DNA of 64,000 nt from VXNF01 sp964291305 (GCA_964291305.2 OZ219783.1:2108001-2172000), one strand, 5' to 3'; positions 34,301 through 41,313 are shown, numbered from the stretch's first letter. Numbers and translations are program-made. Notes: generated by a model from the sequence alone, not told the origin.

Positions 34301-34774
34301 GGGTGGAGTAGTCACATTCGTAGTCGCCGTCACCTTATACAAAGACTTAGTCCACAACCCACAAGTACCCACAGTGTCCAACTTCACTTGATACTTAGTA
34401 TCAGGCGTCAAACCAGTAGCCACAACACTATAAGGACCCGGCGGCGTAACATTCTTCACTCCCCCAATCGGACTGATATCAGTCTCAATGCCATCATCGG
34501 GATCAGCAAAAGCCTGAACCTCTACCTCATAACGCTTATGAGGACAACCAGGCGTCTGCGTCACCGCCGGCGTCCAAGAAACCTCAACCCAAGTACCATA
34601 AGGCGTAACAGTAAAACCCGTAGGCAGAGCCGGCTTCCCAGACTGCGCCAAAGCGGCCTGAGAAACAGAAACCGCCACAACCGCAGACCCCAACAAAACC
34701 AACACGACCAACGCCGCGCTCAAACGCCGACCCGGCACCCGAACACCAGCACCGAAACCTGATGAGAAGAACAT
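31313..34774 (-). CDS. Secreted FN3/Calx-beta surface protein C
   Basis: A 1153-residue protein starting at MFFSSGFGAGVRVPG, with GGGAG 8 nt upstream. The signal peptide ends near residue 45 (VSVSQAALAQ). Two nearly identical FN3 repeats of 136 residues with linkers come first, marked by FTVTPYGTWVEVSWTPAVTQ. A long poly-Thr linker, an FN3 domain (AAGNISVRLSWSDPGDDSIS), another FN3 domain (LSVVPYGTSAVLTWGPG) and a second poly-Thr linker follow. The C-terminal half is four Calx-beta repeats of about 115 residues. Each has a motif like VSVSEGDSGSKDMVFTVTLS and ends in GTIxDDD, the Ca-binding acidic edge; the last ends in GTITNDD at the C-terminus. No cell-wall sorting signal. Calx-beta and FN3 point to extracellular adhesion or matrix binding (inference). 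Confidence 0.85.
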   Translation of the reverse strand: MFFSSGFGAGVRVPGRRLSAALVVLVLLGSAVVAVSVSQAALAQSGKPALPTGFTVTPYGTWVEVSWTPAVTQTPGCPHKRYEVEVQAFADPDDGIETDISPIGGVKNVTPPGPYSVVATGLTPDTKYQVKLDTVGTCGLWTKSLYKVTATTNVTTPPPTTTTTTTNAATPPPTATTLAQSGKPALPTGFTVTPYGTWVEVSWTPAVTQTPGCPHKRYEVEVQAFADPDDGIETDISPIGGVKNVTPPGPYSVVATGLTPDTKYQVKLDTVGTCGWWTKSLYKVTATTNVTTPPPTTTTTTTTTTTTTTTTTTTTTTTTTTTTTIPAPGQPSGFSVAAGNISVRLSWSDPGDDSISGYLYRQKEDNQDEWGPWTDVLGSDADTVSYTVFPLHSGVSYWFQLLARNAGGDSPQTDAVKATVILPPGTTPPPTNLSVVPYGTSAVLTWGPGLADSDCADINYSVRVAPVIGGRTFTNFGISDFVAATASGNPSYTATGLFANQEYEIILAGYSRDCSGWGTSVYKRFTTKAASVMRPTTTTTTTTTTTTTTTTTTTTTTTTTTTTTTTTTSSTSTTISTVTTPTSSTSQPGSGQVGAGLVVSATNVSLAEGDSGSKNMDFVVRLSGTPTHQVEFQAAAWAKPAGDEAKGGRGAGRDFLGFQRRKFVFEAGASGAALSKTVTVKILGDEVDEEDETFTLLLNNLRSEDSRVRFSSNDTKLQVKGTIVDDDSPGDAGHVVSAENVSVSEGDSGSKDMVFTVTLSGTPTHQVEFQAAAWAKPAGDEAKGGRGAGRDFLTFQRRKFVFEAGATGAALSKTVTVKILGDEVDEDDETFTLLLNNLRSSDSRVRFSSNDTKLTVKGTIIDDDSPGDTGHVVSATNVSVTEGDSGSKNMDFVVTLSATPSHQVEFQAAAWSKLAGDEAQGGRGVGRDFLTFQRRKFVFEAGATGAALSKTVTVTVLGDQVDEDDETFTLLLNNLRSEDHRVMFSSKDTKLTVKGTIIDDDDENDVGHVISVENVSVTEGDSGNTAMNFTVRLSGSPNARVELRVTAWGLAKGTKRAYIRNSSPGVPSATGGRNKPDHDFGNFANRALAFEAGATGAALSKTVTVIVKGDTTPEPDEKVVLELHDLTTTDHRVHFQGNTKRRATAAGTITNDD
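33071..33171. repeat. Poly-Thr-encoding microsatellite in gene C (second linker)
   Basis: Imperfect repeats of GTAGTC/GTAGTCGTG on the plus strand, read on the minus strand as ACT/ACG/ACC codons. They encode an almost pure run of more than 30 Thr between the FN3 and Calx-beta parts. The 3-bp period keeps the frame, so slippage would only change linker length. Confidence 0.85.
33802..33890. repeat. Poly-Thr-encoding microsatellite in gene C (first linker)
   Basis: An almost perfect hexanucleotide repeat GTAGTC on the plus strand, encoding about 29 consecutive Thr on the minus strand between the duplicated FN3 pair and the third FN3 domain. The purity suggests recent expansion by slippage. Confidence 0.85.
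33895..34652. repeat. 408-bp tandem duplication of an FN3 domain in gene C
   Basis: Two units with a period of 408 bp (136 codons): GTGGAGTAGTCACATTCG starts at 33895 and again at 34303. They differ at very few positions over about 350 bp, for example TCCACCACC versus TCCACAACC, and diverge after GCGCCAAAG. Each unit encodes one FN3 domain plus its linker. This is a recent in-frame domain duplication. Confidence 0.88.
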
Positions 34775-34880
34775 TTTCTTATCTCCCACCCCCCCCCCCC
34801 CCCCCGTGGCTCCGGGAAGGGTGGAGGAGACTCGACCGACCTAGCACACCCACACTACACCACACCCAAACCAAAAACAA
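34775..34880 (-). promoter_or_regulatory. Promoter and G17-tract leader of gene C
   Basis: TTGTTT (34875-34880) and TAGTGT (34852-34857) are spaced by 17 bp on the minus strand, a divergent version of the family promoter. A run of 17 G (34789-34805) is followed by TGGGAG, which can serve as ribosome site 8 nt before the ATG at 34774. It is the longest G tract of the family. A GTG at the end of the tract is in frame with the gene (GTG GGA GAT AAG AAA ATG) and could act as alternative start. Confidence 0.6.
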
Positions 34881-34962
34881 CGACCCAAACACCAACCCTA
34901 GCCAGCGGTGCCGGGGCTTACCCCTGTTTGCTTGACGCTTCGTTTGGGAGGTAGTGATGCTA

Positions 34963-35219
34963 GGGATGAGAGAGTCGGGTTTGTCGGCTCCGGTGTTGCC
35001 GCCGGGCCGGTCGAAGTCGAAGAGGTCGTTCTCTAAGCAGTTCAAAATGGAGCGTGATCTGCTCAAACGAGCGACAGCCTTTTGGGTGAACGACCCGGAC
35101 AGTGACCCGCTACGAGTGACCCCTGGCCCGGAAGGCCGAAGGATTCCCGACAGCTATGTGCGCCAGGGTTGCGGGTGTGACCCTTCAGGGGTTTCACGCT
35201 TGGCAAGCCAAACAACGCG
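34963..35219 (+). pseudogene. IS3-family transposase remnant (OrfA end and OrfB start)
   Basis: The frame starting near 34963 ends with FSKQFKMERDLLKRATAFWV, a good match to the C-terminus of IS3-family OrfA (usually MERDILKKAAAFF). About 90 bp later another frame reads MCARVAGVTLQGFHAWQAK, like the N-terminus of OrfB (RLCRVLGVSRSGFYAWR). After that the sequence switches to IS1595-type transposase. The piece is thus a broken IS3 copy, probably interrupted by or fused with another element. Confidence 0.6.
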
Positions 35220-35221
35220 CC

Positions 35222-35740
35222 GGAGTGGACGAGGCGTATTTCGGCAGCAAGGCTAAGAACATGCACGCCCGTGAGAGGGCGCGTCGCATCTCTGGCCGTG
35301 GTGGTGTGGGTAAGACGGCGGTGCTGGCTGCGAGGGACCGCCGGTCGGGTGGGATCGCGGCTAAGGTCGTGGCTAACACCGACAAGGCGACCCTGCAAGG
35401 GTTCGTAGCTGAGCACGTGGCGGAAGGGGCGATGGTTTACACCGACGACCATCGCGGCTCTGAAGGCTTGCTGGGCCATGAGACTGTTCGGCATTCGGTG
35501 GAGCCGAGTATGTGCGGGATCAAGCACACGTGAACGGCGTAGAGAGTTTCTGGGCCAGCCTGAAACGCGGATACCACGGCACGTTCCACCATCCCAGCGC
35601 CGAGCATTTGGGACGCTATGTCGCAGAGTTCGCTGGACGGCACTCCCGCCGCTGCATGGACACCGAACAAATGATGGCCACCACTATTCGTGACATGATC
35701 CGCAAGCAACCCGTACGAGCCGGGGACTGGTTCTCAGGGA
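35222..35740 (+). pseudogene. IS1595-family (ISXO2-like) transposase, frameshifted and lacking its N-terminus
   Basis: VDEAYFGSKAKNMHARERAR near the start holds the first catalytic Asp. MVYTDDHRGSEGLLGHETVR holds the second. After a -1/+2 frameshift near 35505-35515 the sequence continues as HVNGVESFWASLKRGYHGTF, HLGRYVAEFAGRHSRRCMDT and MIRKQPVRAGDW. This copy keeps the central part that the copy at 19132 has lost, but lacks the zinc-ribbon N-terminus. The two are clearly related (HxNGxESFWAxxKRGYHGTFHH). Inactive as it stands. Confidence 0.8.
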
Positions 35741-35849
35741 ACGAGTCGGCGTTTGAGCAGTCGTGTCGGTATGTGGATAGTCGTAGGAGAAAGTCTGCTG
35801 AGCAGATTCAGTTTTCTGGTGGTGGCGCGTGGCGAGGTGCTGTTACCGA

Positions 35850-36030
35850 TGGGAAGAATTGGCAAAAACCTAACCGCGATAATCAACTCCGACCGGCTAG
35901 CGGTCCGCTTTCGCAGCACCCGAAAAAGCGACCGACACTTTCATACCTACCCCTGGCAAAACATACCAATCCCCAAATTCGACAGCGCCGATCAGAGGCA
36001 CAAAAACTAGCTCACTTGCTTAGTCAACGA
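35850..36030 (+). pseudogene. C-terminal remnant of a type II R-M methyltransferase/nuclease-like protein
   Basis: One frame reads GRIGKNLTAIINSDRLAVRF and then HTYPWQNIPIPKFDSADQRH; after a shift it continues KLAHLLSQRYNPVY. The PxxxIPIPKFD..H..LAHL pattern resembles the C-terminal target-recognition part of Eco57I/TaqI-like methyltransferases. It lies between the decayed IS1595 transposase and an IS1595-type end, the same arrangement as the intact R-M element at 19065. I infer a second R-M-carrying element that has mostly been lost. The match is from memory of the family pattern, so confidence is limited. Confidence 0.45.
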
Positions 36031-36039
36031 TATAATCCC
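36016..36039. repeat. IS1595-type terminal inverted repeat (right end of a decayed element)
   Basis: This stretch matches the right end of the intact element (21178-21202) at most positions, sharing TGCTTAG, CAA, ATATAATCCC. It ends directly before the 3' end of the MNT-HEPN gene, with the following 8 bp (GTTTATTA) including that gene's stop codon. No matching left end or duplicated target is found near 34.9-35.2 kb. Confidence 0.65.
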
Positions 36040-36044
36040 GTTTA

Positions 36045-37052
36045 TTAGTCTAGGTCTAGTCGGCGGGTTTGGGTGGTGCGGACATCTTGGCTAGTGATCT
36101 CTGTGATGGCGTTTCGCCAGCTTTTTGTAGCTTTTCGGAGTTCGGGGTGGTCGGGGTCGAGTATTGAGCTAAGGTCTGCATTGAGCGTTCCACTGAACTC
36201 GATGGCAGCGACGACGTAGTTGTCGGCGAGTTGGTCGGCTAGGTGCAGTCGGGCCGGTGAGTTGTCTGGGTAGGTGGCCCATACGCGCCACGCGGACATG
36301 ATGTCAAGGGCTATGCCGAGTTCTCTGAGCCGGTCGTCGAACTCTGTACGTAGACCCGAGGGGAGGACGCTCAGGCAGGCTGCGATATCGTGGCCTGCTT
36401 CTCGGCGCGCTAGCTCGTCGGGTGTAGGGTCGGTATGCAACACGGCTAGACCTTTGAATGACTTTTCGACAACTAGTGCCGCTTTAGCGCACACACGGGC
36501 CATGCGATAAAGGCGTACACGCTCTTGTTCTTCGTATGTATTCGTAGGATCTAGCTCTTGTTTTATCGGCCCCAAAGTGGACTGCAGGTCCTCTAGTTCG
36601 GGGATGACTTTGGTTTGAAAGTACCTGAGGGCCTCCTCCGGGTCGCTCATGGGGCGTACCATAGCCTTGCGCCAGCGCACCTCGCCGCGACAAGATGATT
36701 CGCCTACCGGTACCAGTCCCCGGGCTCTGATGTGGCTCTCGAAAGAGCTAGGCACTCGTTCGATGCGGGCTTTCCACTCTGGGCGGTCGGTGGTAAACAC
36801 TTGCACCGGCCAACGGCGGGCTATTGCCTCGGAGGCTGCTTTCTCCAGCCGGCAGGTCAACTCGTACCGTTCGGAGTAATCAATGTCGGCAAACAGCGCT
36901 ACCAAGTCAATGTCGCTTAGCGCGCTGGCTTCACCGCGGGCTACCGACCCATAGAGGAACACCTCCTCGGCACCCTCTTCTAGCAGCGCCCCCGCCGCCC
37001 GGCGGGCGTCAACAATCGAAGGCACAGCCTCCTCCACCAGCGTCACACTCAC
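36045..37052 (-). CDS. Single-chain MNT-HEPN protein 1 (nucleotidyltransferase fused to HEPN-like domain)
   Basis: A 335-residue protein starting at GTG (VSVTLVEEAVPS), the start conserved in all three paralogues here. The N-terminal minimal nucleotidyltransferase has FLYGSVARGEASALSDIDL, with Gly35-Ser36 and the metal Asp47/Asp49. The C-terminal half looks like a HEPN domain: MARVCAKAALVVEKSFKGLA near 184-203, then RREAGHDIAACLSVLP, where Arg216 and His221 form an Rx4H motif, and AWRVWATYPD near 255. In known type VII toxin-antitoxin pairs the MNT antitoxin and HEPN toxin are separate genes, and HepT has Rx4HxY; here the Tyr position is Ile. The role is therefore inferred, either a self-controlled toxin/RNase-type defence protein or a nucleotide transferase with a helical substrate domain. 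Confidence 0.78.
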   Translation of the reverse strand: MSVTLVEEAVPSIVDARRAAGALLEEGAEEVFLYGSVARGEASALSDIDLVALFADIDYSERYELTCRLEKAASEAIARRWPVQVFTTDRPEWKARIERVPSSFESHIRARGLVPVGESSCRGEVRWRKAMVRPMSDPEEALRYFQTKVIPELEDLQSTLGPIKQELDPTNTYEEQERVRLYRMARVCAKAALVVEKSFKGLAVLHTDPTPDELARREAGHDIAACLSVLPSGLRTEFDDRLRELGIALDIMSAWRVWATYPDNSPARLHLADQLADNYVVAAIEFSGTLNADLSSILDPDHPELRKATKSWRNAITEITSQDVRTTQTRRLDLD

Positions 37053-37126
37053 AACAAACACACTACCCCAGTCGACCTCACACGCCAGACCGCGGCTGCT
37101 CACCCGAACCACGCTACCTTGAGACC

Positions 37127-37279
37127 ATGTCCAAACGCCGCCGTGGACGCCACGCCAAACGCCCCATGCCCGAGCCGATCCCCGACACACCCAAGAACGT
37201 CATGCGCGCCATCCTCAACACGCCCCCCAAGCGTCCCGGCGAGTGGCGCCACCTCCAACACGAAGACACCAACCCCTAA
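37127..37279 (+). CDS. Small basic protein, 50 aa
   Basis: MSKRRRGRHAKRPMPEPIPD, then TPKNVMRAILNTPPKRPGEW, ending RHLQHEDTNP. The PDTPxNVxRAILxTPP core resembles a short conserved protein type common in actinobacteria, function unknown. It starts 74 bp from the divergent MNT-HEPN gene. The length is short, but the sequence is structured like a real protein and not like the antisense frames around it. The strongly basic N-terminus suggests nucleic acid or ribosome contact (inference). Confidence 0.6.
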   Translation: MSKRRRGRHAKRPMPEPIPDTPKNVMRAILNTPPKRPGEWRHLQHEDTNP

Positions 37280-37336
37280 CCCAAATTGCCACTCAGGTAT
37301 ATAACACCCCTTCGTTAACGAACACTCAAAGGCTGA

Positions 37337-37582
37337 GGGCTAGCCCAATCCGTCGGACAAGTCGGCTCCTCAGCAGACAACGCCGTAGCCGAAGCGTTCT
37401 TCACCACCCTCAAACGCGAACACACCAACCAACACCACTACCCAGACCGGGCAACAGCCCGCCGATCAATATTCGAATGGCTAACCAGATACAACACCCA
37501 CAGAATCCACACCACCCTCAACAGCCGCACCCCCAACCAATACGAAAACGAATACCATCACCCCCCCCCCCCAACCACCTGA
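37337..37582 (+). pseudogene. IS3-family transposase (OrfB) C-terminal fragment
   Basis: An 81-residue frame with no start: GLAQSVGQVGSSADNAVAEA, then FFTTLKREHTNQHHYPDRAT, FEWLTRYNTHRIHTTLNSRT and PNQYENEYHH. This is the last part of an IS3-type DDE transposase, including the E-containing block (AVAEAFFTTLKRE). It is cut at the 5' side by a stop at 37334. A C12 homopolymer (37561-37572) lies in its end and encodes Pro. About 55 bp upstream, CACTCAGGTATATAACACCCC faintly resembles an IS1595-type end. Confidence 0.75.
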
Positions 37583-37617
37583 CAAACAAACAGTACGAAT
37601 GGGAATTATTGAGGGGG

Positions 37618-38628
37618 TTAGGGGCCGAGGTCGAGTCTTCCGGTTCGGCCGGTGCGGATGTCTTGGTCGGGGAGCGTTGATGTGAGGGTGTGCCATTTGG
37701 TTGTGACTGTTTGTAGTGCTTGATTCTCTGGGTCGCTGGCCGCGGCTAGGTCTGAGTAAAGAATGCCCGCGATATCGACGGCGGCGGCCACGTAGCTTTG
37801 GACGAGTCTGTCTGCGGTGTCTTCTAGCCATTCCACATCGTCGGGGTAGGTGCTGTAGACCCGCCACGACGACATCGTTGCTAGGTCAATGTTGCGCTCT
37901 CCTAGCCGGTCTGTAATCTCTGAGCGTAAACCTGTTGGCAGTAATTCAAGGCATGCGGATATGTCATGGCCTGCGCGCCGCCGGTCGGCGTCGGTGAGTT
38001 TAGGGTCACTGTGCCAGGCAGCCAGGTTCTTGATCGACTTCTCGATAACCATCGCTGCTTCAGAGCAGACATCAACCATGCGTTCACGACGAGCATCTTC
38101 TTGGAGTTCAAAAGAGTAGTTGGGGCTTGATTCGACTTGATGTGCCACGGTGTCGGCTACCATACGCCGTAGTTCGGTGAGAATTTCCTTCTCGAACGTT
38201 TTGAGTGCCTCCGCCAGGTCGCTCATGGGCCGCACCATAGCTTTACCCCAGCGCACTTCGCCGCGAAGCGCCGACTCGCCTACCAGAACCAACCCCAAAG
38301 CGTTAATCCGGTGCTCAAACGAGCTAGGTACTTTCCCAACGCGTGCCTTCCATTCTGGGCGGTCGGTCGCGAACACTTGCACGGGCCAGCGGCGGGCTAT
38401 TGCCTCTGATGCTGCTTTCTCTAGACGACGAGTCAATTGATACCGGTCTCTGTAATCGATGTCAGCGAAGAGTGCTACTAGGTCGATGTCGCTTAGCGGC
38501 CCTGGATCACCGTGGGCTACCGACCCGTAGAGGAACACCTCTTCGGCACCCTCGTCTACCAACGCTTTCGCCGCCCGCCGGGCGTCAACAATCGAAGGCG
38601 CAACCTCTCCGCTCAGCGTCACACTCAC
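37618..38628 (-). CDS. Single-chain MNT-HEPN protein 2
   Basis: A 336-residue paralogue of the protein at 36045. The nucleotidyltransferase motif is FLYGSVAHGDPGPLSDIDLV, the following region has VFATDRPEWKARVGKVPSSF, and the HEPN-like half has MVDVCSEAAMVIEKSIKNLA. RRRAGHDISACLELLP carries the Rx4H motif, and SWRVYSTYPDDVEWLEDTAD follows. The C-terminus DIRTGRTGRLDLGP matches the paralogue's DVRTTQTRRLDLD. Identity to protein 1 is high in the N-terminal half and lower in the HEPN half, a pattern expected of diversifying effector domains. It lies between two IS3 fragments. Start GTG by conservation; a GTG two codons upstream is also possible. Confidence 0.78.
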   Translation of the reverse strand: MSVTLSGEVAPSIVDARRAAKALVDEGAEEVFLYGSVAHGDPGPLSDIDLVALFADIDYRDRYQLTRRLEKAASEAIARRWPVQVFATDRPEWKARVGKVPSSFEHRINALGLVLVGESALRGEVRWGKAMVRPMSDLAEALKTFEKEILTELRRMVADTVAHQVESSPNYSFELQEDARRERMVDVCSEAAMVIEKSIKNLAAWHSDPKLTDADRRRAGHDISACLELLPTGLRSEITDRLGERNIDLATMSSWRVYSTYPDDVEWLEDTADRLVQSYVAAAVDIAGILYSDLAAASDPENQALQTVTTKWHTLTSTLPDQDIRTGRTGRLDLGP

Positions 38629-38727
38629 ACCCACACACTACCGGGCCTTCCTCCTGGAGTTGCTTCGGTTTTGTGGGCACGTGATTCTGGGGGTTAGCCC
38701 TCGGGGAAGGAGGCCTTTGTAGGTCGT

Positions 38728-38979
38728 GTGTCTAAGTATTCGTCTGAGTTCCGGGGTGAGGCTGTTGGTTTGGTGGCCTCGTCGGGTCGTTCGGTTGCTT
38801 CGGTGGCCCGATCGTTGGGGGTCAGTGAGACGACCTTGTGGAACTGGGTCAAAGCTGATCGTGAGCGACGCGAGCGCGCCGGCGATCCTATCGCGGTGCA
38901 CCTACGGCTCGCCCGAGAATCTGCGCACAACTCCGCGAGCGCGGTCGGCGCGTCAGCCGCCGGCGGGTGGCCCGTTTGA
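38728..38979 (+). pseudogene. IS3-family OrfA N-terminal fragment
   Basis: From GTG 38728: SKYSSEFRGEAVGLVASSGR, then SVASVARSLGVSETTLWNWV and KADRERRERAG. This is the helix-turn-helix N-terminus of IS3-family OrfA (KYSxEFRxEAV, GVxxxTLxxWVK). Similarity stops after about residue 45. The C-terminal MERDILKKA part is absent here but a similar piece lies at 34963-35090. The OrfB fragment at 37337 on the same strand lies upstream of it, so the pieces are rearranged or from different copies. From 38980 to 39136 I see nothing recognisable. Confidence 0.72.
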
Positions 38980-39136
38980 TGCGAACCAACCACCTGGTCG
39001 GGACACACCCCCGCCGGCGTCGCACTAGTCGTAGACGCGCTTTATTTCAGCACCCCGGAAGTACTGGCACAGTTCTCCTCGACCCACGCGGTCGCATTCC
39101 AGGTGCTCACTCCTAATGAAGCTGTTCAGGTAAATG

Positions 39137-39199
39137 GCCGGTCTCGCTGCTCTTCGTTTCGGGGGTGTGGGTTAGTCGTCGTTGGTGATGGTGCCGACG
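39137..39199. repeat. Shared 3' boundary sequence of the two Calx-beta genes, copy 2
   Basis: Matches 31278-31340 as described there. Identity begins abruptly at GCCGGTCTCGCTGC and continues through the stop into the last Calx-beta repeat. Confidence 0.75.
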
Positions 39200-41313
39200 G
39201 CTGTGGCGCGTCGTTTGGTTTTGCCTTGGAAGTGCACGCGGTGGTCTGTGGTGGTCAGGTTGTTGAGCTCCAGGACCACTGTTTCGTCACCTTCGACGTT
39301 CGTGTCGCCTTTCACTGTCACCGTGACCGTCTTCGATAGTGCCGCGCCTGTGGCGTCAGCTTCGAACACGACGGCCTGGTCCTCGAAAGGCTCGAAATCC
39401 TGATCAGGCCACCGCTTGCCGCCCTTAGCCGAAGGCTTCGGAGTCAAATAAGCCCGCCCCGCGCCCAAACCGAGACCCCAAGTCCTAGCCCGCAACTCCA
39501 CCCGAGCGCTAGGCGAACCACTCAACGAGACCGTAAAGCTCATCGTAGTATCACCATCATCCCCCTCAGCCACGGCCACGTTCTCAACACTGATCACATG
39601 CCCAGTATCCCCAGCGCTGTCATCGTCAGTGATCGTGCCCTTGACTCTTAGACTCGTCCCACCGCTAGAGAACACCACCCGATGATCCTGGCTTCGAATG
39701 TTGTTCAACAACAACGTGAACGTCTCATTATCCTCATCCACCTGATCGCCGAGAATCTTCACAGTCACCGTCTTCGACAACGCCGAGCCAGTAGCACCAG
39801 CCTCGAACACGAAATCCCGACGCTGAAACGCCAAGAAATCCCGGCCAACTCCACTACTCCCCTTAGCCTCATCACCCGCAGGCTTAGCCCAAGCCGTAGC
39901 CTGCACCTGCACCTGATGAGTCGGCGTACCACTCAACGTCACAGTGAAATCCATGTCCTTGCTACCACTATCCCCCTCGGTCACACTCACATTCGCAGCA
40001 CTGATCACATGCCCAGTATCAGTCCCGTCATCATCGTCAACGATCGTGCCCTTCACTGTTAATTTCGTGTCCCCGCTCAAGAACCTCACCCGAGAATCCT
40101 CGCTTCGCAGGTTGTTCAACAACAACGTGAACGTCTCATCAGCCTCATCCACCTCATCACCAAACACCTTCACCGACACAGTCTTCGACAAAGCCGAGCC
40201 AGTAGCACCCGCCTCGAACACGAAATCCCGCCGCTGAAACGCCAAGAAATCCCGGCCCGCGCCACGACCACCCTTAGCCTCATCACCCGCAGGCTTAGCC
40301 CAAGCCGTAGCCTGCACCACCACCCGAGCACTCGGAGAACCACTCAACCTCACAACAAACTCCATGTTCTTACTACCACTATCCCCCTCGGCCAAACTCA
40401 CATTCTTAGCCCAAACAAACAAACCAGGCGGAAGCGTACTAGTAGGAGACGGAGCCGTAGAAGTCGTAGTAGTCGTGGTCGTAGTAGTCGTGGTCGTAGT
40501 AGTCGTGGTCGTAGTAGTCGTAGTTGTCGTAGTTGTCGTCGCGCCGGGAGCCGTAGTTGTGAACTCAATCAGTATATTATCACCCCAACCACAAACAGCG
40601 CTAACATCCAAACTCGCACGGTAATCAGTACCAGGCGACAAACCAGTTACCGTAACACTATAAGGACCCGGCGGAGTAACCTCCTTCGCCTCCCCGATCG
40701 GAATGAGATCATCACTAAACAGCACCTCCACCTCATACCTCTGATGCTCACAACCAGCTGTCTGCGTCACCGCCGGCGTCCAAGAAAGCACAACCGAATT
40801 ATTAGAAGGCGTAGCAGTGAAACCCGTAGGCTGAGCCGGCGAGAGATCCTGCCCAGTAGGGGTAGTGGTAGACGGAGCCGTCCCCGCAGTCGTAAACAAT
40901 TTATATACAGATCTAGCCCACTTCCCACAAGTCCCCACAACATCCAACTTCACACGATAATTAGTGTCAGGCGTCAAACCAGTTACCGTAACAGTATAAG
41001 GACCCGGCGGTGTAACCGTCCGCCACCCCCCGATCGGGGTGAAAGTATCCTGAAGTTGAACCCCCATCACATAACGACTATGAGGGCAACCAGGCGTCTG
41101 CGTCACCGCCGGCGTCCAAGTAACCGTAACCGAATTCTTGGTAGGCGTAGCAGTCAAACCCGTAGGCTGGGCCGGCGTAATATCCTGCCCAGTAGCCGCA
41201 CCAGGGACCAAAACCAGGCCCACCACCAACAGGCTAGCTACAGCAGCAGCCGCTCCCACACGGCCACCACACCGGCGCAATTGAACCTTGAAACCAGAAC
41301 TTGACTCGAACAT
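39172..41313 (-). CDS. Secreted FN3/Calx-beta surface protein D
   Basis: A 713-residue protein. The signal peptide MFESSSGFKVQLRRCGGRVG plus hydrophobic core ends near GAATGQ (about 43). Two FN3 domains follow (LTATPTKNSVTVTWTPAVTQ and FTATPSNNSVVLSWTPAVTQ), then a poly-Thr linker of about 30 residues near 260-290. Three Calx-beta repeats come after it, each with a VSLAEGDSGSKNMEFVVRLS-type start and GTIVDDD end; the last ends GTITNDD at the C-terminus. The architecture is a shorter form of protein C with the leader of the A/B/E/F type, so it looks like a recombinant between subfamilies (inference). No C-terminal anchor. Confidence 0.85.
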   Translation of the reverse strand: MFESSSGFKVQLRRCGGRVGAAAAVASLLVVGLVLVPGAATGQDITPAQPTGLTATPTKNSVTVTWTPAVTQTPGCPHSRYVMGVQLQDTFTPIGGWRTVTPPGPYTVTVTGLTPDTNYRVKLDVVGTCGKWARSVYKLFTTAGTAPSTTTPTGQDLSPAQPTGFTATPSNNSVVLSWTPAVTQTAGCEHQRYEVEVLFSDDLIPIGEAKEVTPPGPYSVTVTGLSPGTDYRASLDVSAVCGWGDNILIEFTTTAPGATTTTTTTTTTTTTTTTTTTTTTTTTTSTAPSPTSTLPPGLFVWAKNVSLAEGDSGSKNMEFVVRLSGSPSARVVVQATAWAKPAGDEAKGGRGAGRDFLAFQRRDFVFEAGATGSALSKTVSVKVFGDEVDEADETFTLLLNNLRSEDSRVRFLSGDTKLTVKGTIVDDDDGTDTGHVISAANVSVTEGDSGSKDMDFTVTLSGTPTHQVQVQATAWAKPAGDEAKGSSGVGRDFLAFQRRDFVFEAGATGSALSKTVTVKILGDQVDEDNETFTLLLNNIRSQDHRVVFSSGGTSLRVKGTITDDDSAGDTGHVISVENVAVAEGDDGDTTMSFTVSLSGSPSARVELRARTWGLGLGAGRAYLTPKPSAKGGKRWPDQDFEPFEDQAVVFEADATGAALSKTVTVTVKGDTNVEGDETVVLELNNLTTTDHRVHFQGKTKRRATAVGTITNDD

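Noticed and set aside
32891..34762. A 623-codon plus-strand open frame opposite gene C, rich in Arg and Ser
   Set aside because: It is the antisense of Thr-rich FN3/poly-Thr coding sequence: GTAGTC repeats read as RSRSRS. Similar antisense frames occur opposite every FN3 gene (for example 43394-44305, 46722-47303), with no start signals or protein-like composition.
37290..37315. CACTCAGGTATATAACACCCC as a third IS1595-type end
   Set aside because: It shares TATATAA and CCCC with the defined ends, but too few other positions match and there is no partner or target duplication. Kept only as a remark.
38980..39136. Possible gene fragment reading ALVVDALYFSTPEVLAQFSS
   Set aside because: Short, without start or stop context, and not recognisable; probably leftover sequence between an IS3 fragment and gene D.
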